From contig CACFBG010000001.1 of assembly GCA_902564535.1 (NCBI GenBank), forward strand, positions 144,564-208,563: a stretch of DNA of 64,000 nt, in the 5' to 3' direction. Below, piece after piece: positions 26,186 through 35,452 of the stretch (the first letter of the stretch is position 1; the number at the start of each line of letters is the position of its first letter). The DNA comes from an uncultured Prochlorococcus sp. (GTDB lineage: Bacteria > Cyanobacteriota > Cyanobacteriia > PCC-6307 > Cyanobiaceae). The position numbers and the translations under genes were made by a program. The notes beneath the pieces are model-generated. The model saw only the letters and a list, made by a program, of their open reading frames with translations. It had not been told where the DNA came from and did not search any database.

Positions 26186-26920
26186 GTGACAATTGCCTCT
26201 TTGCTAAAAGAATCTCTCCAAACTACTCAGAAACGCCTCAAAGGACTTAAGGCCGAGGAAAGACTGTTGTGGGCGAGCCAACAATTTGACTCAAGATTTG
26301 TTGCTACAACAAGTTTTGGAATTCAATCAGCTGTCTTATTGCACATGCTGCATTCCCATGAAGAAACTTCAAAGATATCTATTATTTGGGTTGATACAGG
26401 ATATTTGCCAAAAGAAACCTACCAATATGCTGACCTATTAATAAATCAACTCAATCTAAACTTAATCGTAGTTCAAAGCGAGCTTTCTCCAGGAAGGATG
26501 GAAGCTATATATGGCAAGCTATGGGAAACAAACCAATCCGAGGATCTTGAAAAGTATCATTTCATAAGGAAGGTACAACCTTTAGAAAAGGCATTAGAAC
26601 AACTTCAAGTTGAATGCTGGGCTAGTGGCGTACGTGGCAATCAAACAAACCACAGAAGTTCTATGACTTGCCTTGATGAAATAAGAGATCGGTTTTCAAT
26701 TAGGCCTCTTCTAGATTGGAGTAAAAAAGATATTTATTATTACATGCAAGAACATAAATTACCTCAACACCCTTTATTTGAAAAAGGATATTCAACTGTT
26801 GGTGATTGGCATTCAAGTGCACCTGATGGTACAGAAGTTAGTGGAAGAGATACAAGGTTTGGAGGGATCAAAGAAGAGTGTGGCATCCATCTACCAGGTT
26901 ATTTAGGTGATGGTATCTAA
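26186..26920 (+). CDS. cysH: Phosphoadenylyl-sulfate (PAPS) reductase
   Basis: Reduces PAPS to sulfite using thioredoxin in assimilatory sulfate reduction. Blocks are VATTSFGIQSAVLLHML (PP-loop region, about 38-54), WVDTGYLPKETYQ, SGVRGNQTNHR and the C-terminal ECGIHLPG with the catalytic Cys. The paired cysteines that bind a 4Fe-4S cluster in APS reductases are absent, so the PAPS-type is more likely. GTG start at 26186; 3 nt to coaX. It is divergent from the anion transporter. Confidence 0.92.
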   Translation: MTIASLLKESLQTTQKRLKGLKAEERLLWASQQFDSRFVATTSFGIQSAVLLHMLHSHEETSKISIIWVDTGYLPKETYQYADLLINQLNLNLIVVQSELSPGRMEAIYGKLWETNQSEDLEKYHFIRKVQPLEKALEQLQVECWASGVRGNQTNHRSSMTCLDEIRDRFSIRPLLDWSKKDIYYYMQEHKLPQHPLFEKGYSTVGDWHSSAPDGTEVSGRDTRFGGIKEECGIHLPGYLGDGI

Positions 26921-26922
26921 AA

Positions 26923-27606
26923 GTGAAGGCTATCAAAACTTATTTATTAATTGGCAATAGTCGATGGCATTGGGCAATTAATTATGAGAATCAATGGAAT
27001 TATTCTCATACAAAAGCCAAGGAAGATATGTTAAATAATTTAAATACCAAATCATTTAAATGGGCTTCTGTTGGTGAACTGCCTACTAATGAAACTTTGT
27101 TGGATAACTTCCAGGAAATAACTATTAAAGATATACCTTTAAAAAACATACCTCTTTGGCTTGGTATTGATAGAGCACTAAGTGCATTAGGTGCTGTCAC
27201 AAAAGCAAAAAAAAATAAAGCTATATCAAATGGGATCATAATCGCTGATGCTGGCACTATTCTGAGTGTTACATGCATCCAACTAGATGGAACTTTTTTA
27301 GGAGGTCAACTTGTTCCTGGATTAAAATTACAGATCTCGGCGATGGTAGGAGGTGCTAAAAACCTTAAAGATCCAGGAATCCTAAAAATTCCATCTGAAA
27401 TGTTTCCAAGACAAACTCATGAGGCGATGCAAAGAGGCTCTTTAGAAGCAGTCACTGGATGTCTAGCAAATGCACAAAAACATTTAAATATGCCAATCTG
27501 GCTATGTGGTGGTGATTCTGATCTTCTAATTCATGAACTAAAAAGACAACAATTAAATGTTGAGCATCATCCTAATTTAGTTTTAGAAGGCATGATAGAA
27601 TTATAA
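26923..27606 (+). CDS. coaX: Type III pantothenate kinase
   Basis: First step of coenzyme A synthesis: phosphorylates pantothenate. Marks are IGNSRWHW near residue 10, LGIDRALSALGA (about 79-90), IADAGTILSVT (about 105-115) and GGQLVPGLKLQISAM (about 121-135). In most CoaX proteins the first block is DxGNTR with an aspartate; here the equivalent position is not Asp (LLIGNSR). The second Asp (ADAGT) is present. GTG start at 26923, 3 nt after cysH, so a likely operon. The size (227 residues) is on the short side. Confidence 0.82.
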   Translation: MKAIKTYLLIGNSRWHWAINYENQWNYSHTKAKEDMLNNLNTKSFKWASVGELPTNETLLDNFQEITIKDIPLKNIPLWLGIDRALSALGAVTKAKKNKAISNGIIIADAGTILSVTCIQLDGTFLGGQLVPGLKLQISAMVGGAKNLKDPGILKIPSEMFPRQTHEAMQRGSLEAVTGCLANAQKHLNMPIWLCGGDSDLLIHELKRQQLNVEHHPNLVLEGMIEL

Positions 27607-27620
27607 GGTAATTAATAAAC

Positions 27621-28088
27621 TTAAAGATCAGATAATATTTGATTAGCCATTATATCTGCTTTCACTTTCTTATAAATTAATTCTATTTTGCCTTCTTCAT
27701 TAATTACAAAAGTATGTCTCATCATTCCCATATATTCTCTACCCATAAACTTCTTTAATCCATAACTTCCAAAACTACTTGCAATTGGACAAGGCTCTAC
27801 ATCTGTCAACAAAATAAATGGAAGAGTATATTTTTTGATAAATTTCAAATGAGATTTTGAACCATCTTTACTAATACCAATAACCACTATATTTTTTGCT
27901 TCAAAATCATTCCAATGATCTCTAAAGCTACATGCCTCTTTAGTGCATCCTGGCGTATCATCCTTAGGGTAAAAGTAAATAACAACCTTTTGTCCTCTAA
28001 AGGATGAAAGAGTTACAGGACAGCCATCCTGATTTGGGAGGGTGAAATCAGGTGCTAGATCACCAACTTGCAAGACCATTACCGCCAA
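27621..28088 (-). CDS. BCP-type peroxiredoxin
   Basis: A 155-residue peroxiredoxin of the bacterioferritin comigratory protein group, a thiol peroxidase that detoxifies hydroperoxides. The active-site region [17 protein letters not shown] carries the peroxidatic and resolving cysteine pair in the C-x4-C spacing (CTKEAC). N-terminal [15 protein letters not shown] is typical. The start ATG at 28088 lies inside the 5' end of the divergent phosphopantetheinyl transferase frame; Met4 is an alternative that shortens the overlap. Confidence 0.92.
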   Translation of the reverse strand: MAVMVLQVGDLAPDFTLPNQDGCPVTLSSFRGQKVVIYFYPKDDTPGCTKEACSFRDHWNDFEAKNIVVIGISKDGSKSHLKFIKKYTLPFILLTDVEPCPIASSFGSYGLKKFMGREYMGMMRHTFVINEEGKIELIYKKVKADIMANQILSDL

Positions 28089-28738
28089 AGGAACTCAGAC
28101 AACTAAGAGTACTTCCACTTTGGCTATTTCCAACCAACATCCCCCCTAAAATCTTAAGCGAGTCAGAAAAATCACTTGCTGCCAGTTTATCTGGTCTCAG
28201 ATCTGCTCAATACAGACATTCTAGAAGCTATTTAAGGCATGCATTGTCTCAGCTATGGGGGATTCCACCTCTCAGCATTCCAATCAAATCTTTGCCAGGA
28301 CAACCTCCAGAACTAGCTAACGGATGGGGACATGTAAGTATGAGTCACTGTTCTGATGCTCTGCTTATTAGTTGGTCAGAGAATAAGATTGGTGTAGATA
28401 TTGAAAGGTTAGATAGAAAATTTTCCGCCCAAAAAATCGCAAATAGATACTACTCAAAAGCAGAACAAGAATCCTTAAAAAATTTAAATGGAGCCCCACT
28501 TCAACAAGCTATTCTAAAGCAATGGATCAAAAAGGAAGCTTCTATTAAATGGCAGAAAGGTAGCATAAAAGACGATTTAAAAAAATGGGAAATATTATCA
28601 AATTCAAATATTTTAATCCATCAAATTTTAGATTATAAAGTGCATATCAATTATTTAAATTATGAATCTTGGATAATTGCTATTGCTTCAGATTATAAAA
28701 AAATAAATAAAGATATTATGCTATGTAGATATTATTAG
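28052..28738 (+). CDS. 4'-phosphopantetheinyl transferase (Sfp/HetI type)
   Basis: A 228-residue transferase that moves the 4'-phosphopantetheine arm from CoA to acyl or peptidyl carrier proteins. The core [11 protein letters not shown] (about 114-124) and [15 protein letters not shown] (about 153-167) are the two signature blocks (GVDxE and WxxKEAxxK). The only convenient start in frame is GTG at 28052, inside the peroxiredoxin gene on the other strand (37-nt overlap of start regions). In this genus it probably modifies the fatty acid synthase ACP, since no other PPTase was seen in the window. Confidence 0.87.
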   Translation: MLDHQLARPLPPKELRQLRVLPLWLFPTNIPPKILSESEKSLAASLSGLRSAQYRHSRSYLRHALSQLWGIPPLSIPIKSLPGQPPELANGWGHVSMSHCSDALLISWSENKIGVDIERLDRKFSAQKIANRYYSKAEQESLKNLNGAPLQQAILKQWIKKEASIKWQKGSIKDDLKKWEILSNSNILIHQILDYKVHINYLNYESWIIAIASDYKKINKDIMLCRYY

Positions 28739-28770
28739 TAGTCAAGTAAAAATTAAATTTACAAAAAATT

Positions 28771-30990
28771 TTACTTCTTTGTCCTTCTGCCATAAATGAT
28801 CTGATGAGATAATTCCTGAGGAAGCCTCTCTCCTTCTAGACTAAGCAAAAGAGATTGAAATCTTTCGATACTTTCTGATTTAATTTTTCCATCTAAAAGA
28901 GATCTATACATAGTGTTTTTAGCCAGCCAACGATGTTCTAAATTCTTATCGATCTTCAAGGCAAGTTTTTCTTCCCATTTTTTAATCTCCAGTATCCAAT
29001 CACAATCTATCAATTTTTGATTTAAATACTCAGAATTAAATTTAGATTTGATCCATGTTTGCTCTAAACTAATAATTTCATTTAAGAAAGAAATATCAAT
29101 TTCAACTTTCCCACTGCTTTCAAGCATTTGCTTTAAGGCTTTTGCAGGAGCTAAATTCGGTGTAGTAGTTAATAGACTTAAAGCAGATTCCGACGTTAAT
29201 CTTCTAGTAATTGCAGACCAGATATTATCAATTTTTGCCATGGATAAATCTTCAAAATAAATACGTCCTCCAATCCATTCAAATTTAAAATCTTTAGATA
29301 AGTTATCTATCCCTTGAGCAGTCTTATCTATTAAGATAGGCTGATCAAGCGAATCTAATAATTCTAATTGAGAATTTAGCCGTTCATGATTCTTTAATGG
29401 GCTAGCAATAACAACTCCACCTTCAGGAACCAGCTTCAAAGGATTTAATGCCCAAAGTAAAGAATCTCCTGTTAGTACTAAAATACGATGATGTCGTTTA
29501 ATATCAAGATCACTCCATAGTTGACTTGCTAAATCATTTAATCTATCAACTTCTTGAGATGATTGATTTTGCAGCCAGTTATTTAAGGTACTGTTTTGTG
29601 GTCCATTAGTTAATAATAAAGTATTGGCTGAATTCACCTCATTAATTATTGCCATTTGAGTCACTCTTTTCTCAAGCACTTTTTGTCTTTGCCTACCTTC
29701 CCAACCTTCCGGGGTGGGATCCCAAAAAAATTTTCCATGTAATTCATTTGGCATATATTGCTGAGGAACCCAATGGTTTAAATATGAATGTGGATACAGA
29801 TAATTTGCACCATCACCAAACGATTCTCCATCATGATGTGCATCTCTTAAATGTAAAGGAACATCTTGTTTCTGAAACTCTTTAACAGCTTTTTGCGCTG
29901 AAAAAAATGAAGATAAGCTATTACTTTTAGCAGTTGTAGCTAAATATAAAGCTGCTTGTGTTAATGCATAAATTCCTTCTGGAAGACCAATTCTCTCAAA
30001 AGCATCTGCACATGCTTGAACTACAACAATTGCCTGTGGATCTGCTAAACCAATATCCTCTCCTGCTGATATCAACATTCGTCGAAAAATGAATCTGGGG
30101 TTCTCCCCTGCCTCCAGCATTCTGGCAAGCCAAAACAATGATGCATCTGGGTCTGAACCTCTTAATGACTTAATAAATGCACTTATTGTATTAAAATGCG
30201 AATCACCATTTTTATCATAAAGAACAGCTCTTTCTTGAATCGATTCTTCAGCAATTAAAAGATTAATTCTGATATAACCTTCTTTATCTGGTTTTGTACT
30301 TTCTACAGCTAATTCAAGAGCATTTAGTAAACTTCTTGCATCTCCATTAGAGATGTCTACTAGATGATTTGCAGCTTCTTCATTAACAAGAACTTTTATC
30401 TTTCCATATCCTCTTTCTTCATCTTCTAAGGCTCTCTTCAAGAGCTGATGAAGATCACTTGCTTCAAGTGGTTGCAAACGAAACAATCTTGTTCGACTCA
30501 ACAAAGCTTTATTGACTTCAAAAAAAGGGTTTTGAGTAGTGGCACCTATCAGGGTAATAGTGCCATTCTCAACCCAAGGTAATAATGCGTCTTGTTGTGC
30601 AGTATTAAAACGGTGAACTTCATCAACAAAAAGAATACTTCGTAAGCCATATAGTTCTAATCTTTCTTTTGCATCATCAACTTCTTTTCGCAAATCTTTA
30701 ACACCAGCCAAAACAGCATTTAATACGCTGAAATGAGATCTAGTCTGTGCAGCAATAATTTTCGCCAATGTAGTTTTCCCAACTCCTGGAGGTCCATGAA
30801 GCAAAAGATTGCCAATACGATCAGAAGCTATCGCTCTTCGAAGTAATCGACCTTCAGCTAGGATTGATGTTTGACCAACAAACTCATCAAGAGTTCTAGG
30901 TCTTAATCTTTCAGCCAAAGGTGCCGTATTCTTTAACACCTGATCGCTATTAAAGCTAAAAAGATCTTTGGCCAAAAAATTATCCTTCAA
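28771..30990 (-). CDS. rarA: RarA-like AAA ATPase fused to a C-terminal unknown domain
   Basis: A 739-residue protein. The first about 430 residues are RarA/MgsA (clamp-loader-like ATPase for stalled forks): RLRPRTLDEFVGQ, Walker A GPPGVGKTTLAK (about 66-77), Walker B LFVDEVHRF (about 119-127) and the C-terminal RarA helical region. The last about 300 residues (from about 440) are not in E. coli RarA. They contain VLVLTGDSLLWALNPLKLVPEGGVVIASP, a Rossmann-like stretch. This fusion is annotated in cyanobacteria as RarA/unknown domain fusion protein. No methyltransferase motif is certain. Confidence 0.9.
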   Translation of the reverse strand: MKDNFLAKDLFSFNSDQVLKNTAPLAERLRPRTLDEFVGQTSILAEGRLLRRAIASDRIGNLLLHGPPGVGKTTLAKIIAAQTRSHFSVLNAVLAGVKDLRKEVDDAKERLELYGLRSILFVDEVHRFNTAQQDALLPWVENGTITLIGATTQNPFFEVNKALLSRTRLFRLQPLEASDLHQLLKRALEDEERGYGKIKVLVNEEAANHLVDISNGDARSLLNALELAVESTKPDKEGYIRINLLIAEESIQERAVLYDKNGDSHFNTISAFIKSLRGSDPDASLFWLARMLEAGENPRFIFRRMLISAGEDIGLADPQAIVVVQACADAFERIGLPEGIYALTQAALYLATTAKSNSLSSFFSAQKAVKEFQKQDVPLHLRDAHHDGESFGDGANYLYPHSYLNHWVPQQYMPNELHGKFFWDPTPEGWEGRQRQKVLEKRVTQMAIINEVNSANTLLLTNGPQNSTLNNWLQNQSSQEVDRLNDLASQLWSDLDIKRHHRILVLTGDSLLWALNPLKLVPEGGVVIASPLKNHERLNSQLELLDSLDQPILIDKTAQGIDNLSKDFKFEWIGGRIYFEDLSMAKIDNIWSAITRRLTSESALSLLTTTPNLAPAKALKQMLESSGKVEIDISFLNEIISLEQTWIKSKFNSEYLNQKLIDCDWILEIKKWEEKLALKIDKNLEHRWLAKNTMYRSLLDGKIKSESIERFQSLLLSLEGERLPQELSHQIIYGRRTKK

Positions 30991-31062
30991 TCATTACTTA
31001 GAGTAGAACATTTAACCAGAATATTTATTAAAGAAAACCTTGGTAAATCAAAAAATTATTAT

Positions 31063-32712
31063 TCAAGTAATTACCGTAGGTCTATTCATTCCAGTTCTTG
31101 TGGAGATTTCCGCAAGAGAATCAATACCCTGAATTAAATTCTTAAGCGCCCATTGTGGATCTTGTTTCAAATCTCCAGTCGATGGAACATAATCCTCAAA
31201 ATAAATTCGCAAAGTTGATCCTTTAGTTCCTGTTCCAGATAGACGAAGAATAACCCTACTTCCATTAGCAAGAAAGATTCTAATACCTTGCTGGTCTATA
31301 AAAGAATTATCAATTGGATCCTTATATTCAAAGTTATCCATATGTTTAACAGAGCTTCCAGCAAAATTCTTCCCAATAATCTTATTCGAAAGAGATTCAA
31401 GTCTTTCATACAAAGAAAAAGCTATATCAGTAGGAATATTTTCATAGTCGTGACGAGAATAATAATTACGACCAAATCTCAACCAATGATCCTTCATTAA
31501 CTCAGCTACCGAGATCCTCTTTTCTGCAAGTATCTGCAACCAAAAAAGGACAGCCCAAAGGCCATCTTTCTCCCTTACATGATCACTACCTGTGCCAAAA
31601 CTTTCTTCTCCACAAATTGTGATTTTGCCTGCATCTAAAAGGTTTCCAAAGAATTTCCATCCAGTAGGAGTCTCGTAATATGGAATAGCTAATTCTTTTG
31701 CAACAACATCGACAGCTGAGCTAGTTGGCATAGACCTAGCAACACCTTTTAAACCATTGCAATAAGCAGGTACACACTTATAATTTGCGACCAAAATTGC
31801 AAGGCTATCGCTAGGATTCACAAAACATCCTCTACCCAAGATCATATTGCGATCACCATCACCATCACAAGCTGCGCCAAAGGAATAAGAGGAGTTTTTA
31901 TCTAATAACAGTTCCGCTAATTTATTAGCATAAGTCAAATTTGGATCAGGATGTAACCCACCAAAGTCTTCTTTTGGAATTCCATTTCGTACAGTTCCCT
32001 CAGGGGCCTTAAGTAACCCTTCTATTAATTTCTTTGCATATGGTCCTGTAACAGCATTAAGGGCATCAAAGGCAATATGAAAATCATCATTAATGAAGTC
32101 TGATATTTTGTCCAAATCAAATAATTTTTGCATTAGTTTCAAATAATCATCTACTCCATCGATTATCGTAACTTCCATATTAAATATTACATATTTGTCA
32201 GGTTTTTGCAGGGAAATTGTTTGGTTTTTACAGATACTGTATTCTGTTAAAGTTTGAGTGCATTTGTAAATCTCATCAGTTAGTGACTCTTGTGCTGGAC
32301 CACCATTTGAACCATTAATCTTAACACCAAAATCTCCATTTATCCCCCCTGAATTATGGCTAGCTGATAAGATAATAGCCCCTATTGCATTATTCAATCG
32401 AACCAAGTTTGAAGCAGCAGGAGTAGACAGAATCCCATCGACAGTTGTGATAACTCTTTTTACATGATGAGCCGCAGCCATCCTTAGTATGATATCGATA
32501 GCCCTCCTATTTCCATATCGGCCATCTCCTCCAAGAATCAAAGTTCCTCCTTCAACTCCAGGTAATGTTCGAAATATAGCCTCAATAAAACTTTCTAAAT
32601 AATGAGTCTGTTCAAAATGTCTACTGCTTTTACGCAAACCAGAAGTGCCTGGTTTCTGATCAGAAAAAGAAGTAGGTATTTTGATTGTTTGGATAGGAGA
32701 TGAAACTGACAT
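31063..32712 (-). CDS. pgm: Phosphoglucomutase
   Basis: Interconverts glucose-1-phosphate and glucose-6-phosphate, linking glycogen or sugar-nucleotide metabolism to the central pathways. The catalytic serine block reads LSASHNSGGINGDFGVK (about 115-131), the metal loop CDGDGDRNM (about 284-292), the sugar-binding GEESFG (about 370-375) and the phosphate-binding RLSGTGTKGSTLRIY. At 549 residues it matches the alpha-phosphoglucomutase group. A single long gene with its own flanking spacers. Confidence 0.94.
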   Translation of the reverse strand: MSVSSPIQTIKIPTSFSDQKPGTSGLRKSSRHFEQTHYLESFIEAIFRTLPGVEGGTLILGGDGRYGNRRAIDIILRMAAAHHVKRVITTVDGILSTPAASNLVRLNNAIGAIILSASHNSGGINGDFGVKINGSNGGPAQESLTDEIYKCTQTLTEYSICKNQTISLQKPDKYVIFNMEVTIIDGVDDYLKLMQKLFDLDKISDFINDDFHIAFDALNAVTGPYAKKLIEGLLKAPEGTVRNGIPKEDFGGLHPDPNLTYANKLAELLLDKNSSYSFGAACDGDGDRNMILGRGCFVNPSDSLAILVANYKCVPAYCNGLKGVARSMPTSSAVDVVAKELAIPYYETPTGWKFFGNLLDAGKITICGEESFGTGSDHVREKDGLWAVLFWLQILAEKRISVAELMKDHWLRFGRNYYSRHDYENIPTDIAFSLYERLESLSNKIIGKNFAGSSVKHMDNFEYKDPIDNSFIDQQGIRIFLANGSRVILRLSGTGTKGSTLRIYFEDYVPSTGDLKQDPQWALKNLIQGIDSLAEISTRTGMNRPTVIT

Positions 32713-32766
32713 TTGTGAAACTATTTAATTAAGCAAAATAAAACGAAAGATACAGCTATTGAAAAA

Positions 32767-32937
32767 TTAATGAGGCATTTCTGAAGTACGGAGCATTGCA
32801 ACAAACCAAATAACAGTAAAAGTTAATGCCAATAAAACACCCTGACTAATACCAAATTTAGCTATCGTTATCGCAATCAAAATAGGAGACACAATCGCCC
32901 CAATCATAGGTGTTAAAGCAACAAACCAACGCAACAT
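32767..32937 (-). CDS. Small two-span membrane protein, unknown
   Basis: A 56-residue ORF missed by the track (start ATG at 32937, stop TAA at 32767). Nearly all of it is hydrophobic: MLRWFVALTPMIGAIVSPIL, then a second span from about 31 (SQGVLLALTFTVIWFVAML). A short tail TSEMPH follows. It lies 22 nt downstream of the DUF4912 gene stop on the same strand. Clean membrane profile and an intact frame argue for a real gene; function is unknown. Confidence 0.6.
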   Translation of the reverse strand: MLRWFVALTPMIGAIVSPILIAITIAKFGISQGVLLALTFTVIWFVAMLRTSEMPH

Positions 32938-32959
32938 TAGTGATTAAAAAATAGAATAA

Positions 32960-34069
32960 TTAAAACCATTCGGCTTTCTGGGACAGATTAGGGGTTGTAT
33001 TATCCTCTGGCGTAATGCGTTCAAATTGCATAGTAATATTACGTTTTTGCCCACCTTCTTCTACACTAGCTTCAATTGGATACTTCTGAATACCATCTCT
33101 AAATGGAACCTGTAATCTAAAAGTTCCATCATTTGAAAGAGGAACCTCTTGATCACCAATAGTTAACTTTGCAGAAGGATCTGTAGATCCATAAACAATT
33201 AATTCTGCATCAGCAACAAGCCAAAAGAAAGAATCTCTTGGGGCAACACCACCTAAACCTGATTGATTTAATCCACTAGCCCAAATACCAGAACCAGAAT
33301 CATTTAATGAGCTTTGACCCGAAAAAGGATTTTGTTGAAACTCTTCTGAACCTATACGAATATTTCTAAAATGATCAGTTGCATTTTTATATAAGCGTTC
33401 ATGCAAGCCTGAATCAGTGGCTTCTGAAACAATCGAATTTACATTAGTAGAATCATTTAAAGTATTTGGCTTGTCATCTAGGCTAAATGGCACAAACTGA
33501 TCTAAAACTTGCCCAGTAGGTTGTAACAAAGGAACTCTTGCAACAGAAGAAAATCCTAAAGAAATCCAACGTGAACCTGCTCGATATCCAAGTTCAACTC
33601 GATAGTCTCTATCACTCATTGGAATCGGTAAATACCACTCAGTATTATGACTATCGACTTGAAGTTCTTGAAGAGTTTGCCGATGAGCTGTCCCATTCTC
33701 TACACCTGTTACATCTAAAAGACGCAAGCAAAGACTATTTGCATTTTGAGATTGAGCTCTTTTCTTATCTGATTCTGAAATCTCCCAGAAAACATAAGCC
33801 CATTGAGGATCTCTAGGTAAAAAAACAACTTTTGTATTAGCTTGAGATTTAAAAAAGGATATTTTTTCAAGAGTCTTTTGACTCCAAAATGGTCCCGATT
33901 GTTTATCAAGAGATTGATTGGAAGAGCTTATATTTTTTTCTTTAAAAGCAATTTCTTTGACTAATTTGGCTTTGCTCTTCCTACTATAAAGAGGAACCCC
34001 CAAGTCACTTGCTTTTTGGCGCAGCTGACGGAGAGTGAGACGTGCCAGTGAATCTTCAGATAGCGTCAC
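32960..34069 (-). CDS. DUF4912 protein with N-terminal SAP/Rho-N-like domain
   Basis: A 369-residue protein. The N-terminal LARLTLRQLRQKASDLGVPLYSRKSKAKLVKEI (about 8-40) is a SAP or Rho-N-like nucleic acid-binding helix-turn-helix. Then comes the DUF4912 core (VVFLPRDPQWAYVFWEISESDK, about 80-101) and a second beta-rich part (about 270-345) with an immunoglobulin-like or PEGA-like look. The GTG start at 34069 is the first in frame. A nucleic-acid-binding cytosolic role is possible but not shown. The gene is followed by the small ORF at 32937. Confidence 0.72.
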   Translation of the reverse strand: MTLSEDSLARLTLRQLRQKASDLGVPLYSRKSKAKLVKEIAFKEKNISSSNQSLDKQSGPFWSQKTLEKISFFKSQANTKVVFLPRDPQWAYVFWEISESDKKRAQSQNANSLCLRLLDVTGVENGTAHRQTLQELQVDSHNTEWYLPIPMSDRDYRVELGYRAGSRWISLGFSSVARVPLLQPTGQVLDQFVPFSLDDKPNTLNDSTNVNSIVSEATDSGLHERLYKNATDHFRNIRIGSEEFQQNPFSGQSSLNDSGSGIWASGLNQSGLGGVAPRDSFFWLVADAELIVYGSTDPSAKLTIGDQEVPLSNDGTFRLQVPFRDGIQKYPIEASVEEGGQKRNITMQFERITPEDNTTPNLSQKAEWF

Positions 34070-34246
34070 GCCTAAAAAACTCCATGTTTTGTTCGGGATT
34101 AGTATCTAATTAATTTTGCCAATCCGTTCATCTAAATTGACTGCGGTCAGCATCTACTGACTCCACTGCTATTAAGACAAGCCAAGAGCAACTCCTCTAA
34201 TCGATTGCAAATAAAAGGCTTAGAAGGAAAAACGACTAACTTTGCA

Positions 34247-34277
34247 AAAAAGAAAAAACCCAACTTTTTCTTTGGGA
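34247..34277 (-). terminator. Intrinsic terminator for the sufR-34330 transcript
   Basis: Reading the minus strand, CCCAA and TTGGG frame an A-rich 8-nt loop and are followed at once by TTTTTTCTTTTTT. That is the hairpin plus T-run of an intrinsic terminator. It sits about 55 nt past the stop of the minus-strand gene at 34330. The stem is short (5-6 bp), so strength is uncertain. Confidence 0.6.
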
Positions 34278-34329
34278 TCACTCTTCCAGCTAAGCAAAAA
34301 ATAAAAAGCTTTGAATGAGAAGCATCACT

Positions 34330-34695
34330 TCATAAGCTTTTAAGCTTAAGACTTTCAGTAATCAGATCCTGAAGAGTTAGCTCAAGAGGAGTGATATGCA
34401 AGTCATCAGCAACTTTCTCTAACTGCAAAGCTGCAGAAGAAAATTGATCCAAGAGCAAAGAAACAAAAGCATTATCATTCGCAAGAATTGGCTGATTAAG
34501 GCACCAATTCAATCTCTTTTTTTGATCAGGGAAAGCACCTAACTGCATTCCTGAAGCCATATTTTTAAAACAAGCTAGGCAATGGGCTAACAACCTTAAA
34601 TGATGGCGATCTAAAGGAGGCAAATGAGTATCTTCAATTCTTTTTAGATCTTCAAGGCTTAAAGGGCTATTTAGTAAAGACTTTTGATCATCCAT
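34330..34695 (-). CDS. Conserved protein overlapping sufR, unknown
   Basis: A 121-residue helical protein with no membrane span. The region DTHLPPLDRHHLRLLAHCLACFKNMA (about 23-48) is His/Leu/Cys-rich. The tail LEKVADDLHITPLELTLQDLITESL has amphipathic repeats. Its ATG at 34695 overlaps the sufR stop by 8 nt, so translation is likely coupled. Co-regulation with sufR is the best clue to a role near Fe-S homeostasis. I do not recognise a family. Confidence 0.68.
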   Translation of the reverse strand: MDDQKSLLNSPLSLEDLKRIEDTHLPPLDRHHLRLLAHCLACFKNMASGMQLGAFPDQKKRLNWCLNQPILANDNAFVSLLLDQFSSAALQLEKVADDLHITPLELTLQDLITESLKLKSL

Positions 34696-35344
34696 TAGGC
34701 TTATTAGGAGTTATTTGAAAACCACAAGAATGTCCAGAATCAAATCTCCAATGGACTCTCATTACTTCACAATCATTAAAAATAGAACGAATTAATTCTA
34801 ATTCTTGATCACAAATTATGGGATATTTTTCCGCAATACTTCGAATAGAGCAATGAAATGCATTTAAAAACCAACTAGATGATCCATCATTAGATTGATA
34901 AATTTCTGAAATATGACCTTCTTCATTTCTCAATTGAACAAGTTTTCTTAAACGCATATTTAGGTTTCCCTTACCAATCAATCGCCTGTAATTGCTAGCC
35001 TTTTGCTTGGACTGATTAATTAATAATTTCGAGATAACTTCTTTAGGAAGAGTATCTTCAATAGTATTCAATACCTCTAAAGCAAACTTTTCACTGCCAA
35101 TGCCATTATTAAAAAGATTTTGGCCCTTTAAAGTTAATTGCCATAAATTTGAAGGTCTCCCTGGACGATCTGAAGAAGGACTTGCTTCAACTAGGCCATC
35201 CAATTCCAGGCTTCGCAAATGTCTACGCATTGCCTGAACCGAAATCCCCATAAATGCCGCAAGGCTTGATGCACTACTAACTCCCTCCCTTAAAAGGAAA
35301 GTCAAAGTTGCCTTGCGAGTGGTGACTTGCACCTTGGAAGTCAT
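34688..35344 (-). CDS. sufR: SufR, iron-sulfur cluster-binding repressor
   Basis: A 218-residue winged-helix regulator that represses the suf operon in cyanobacteria. The N-terminal HTH (about 12-60) has AAFMGISVQAMRRHLRSLELDGLVE. Four cysteines near the C-terminus are at 165, 178, 192 and 207, the C-x12-C-x13-C-x14-C spacing described for SufR cluster ligands. It is divergent from sufB-CDS. The perfect repeat TGTCAGG-A-CCTGACA lies 109 nt upstream of its start and is a plausible operator. ATG at 35344. Confidence 0.92.
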   Translation of the reverse strand: MTSKVQVTTRKATLTFLLREGVSSASSLAAFMGISVQAMRRHLRSLELDGLVEASPSSDRPGRPSNLWQLTLKGQNLFNNGIGSEKFALEVLNTIEDTLPKEVISKLLINQSKQKASNYRRLIGKGNLNMRLRKLVQLRNEEGHISEIYQSNDGSSSWFLNAFHCSIRSIAEKYPIICDQELELIRSIFNDCEVMRVHWRFDSGHSCGFQITPNKPNG

Positions 35345-35452
35345 TGCGAAATTAGTGATCGATCAATGCTCATCTCTAGTTTAAAGAATAGAAAAAATTT
35401 GCCTTTTAGTAAAACCAAACAAGAAGCAAAATCTTGCGTAAAAGACTGATAA

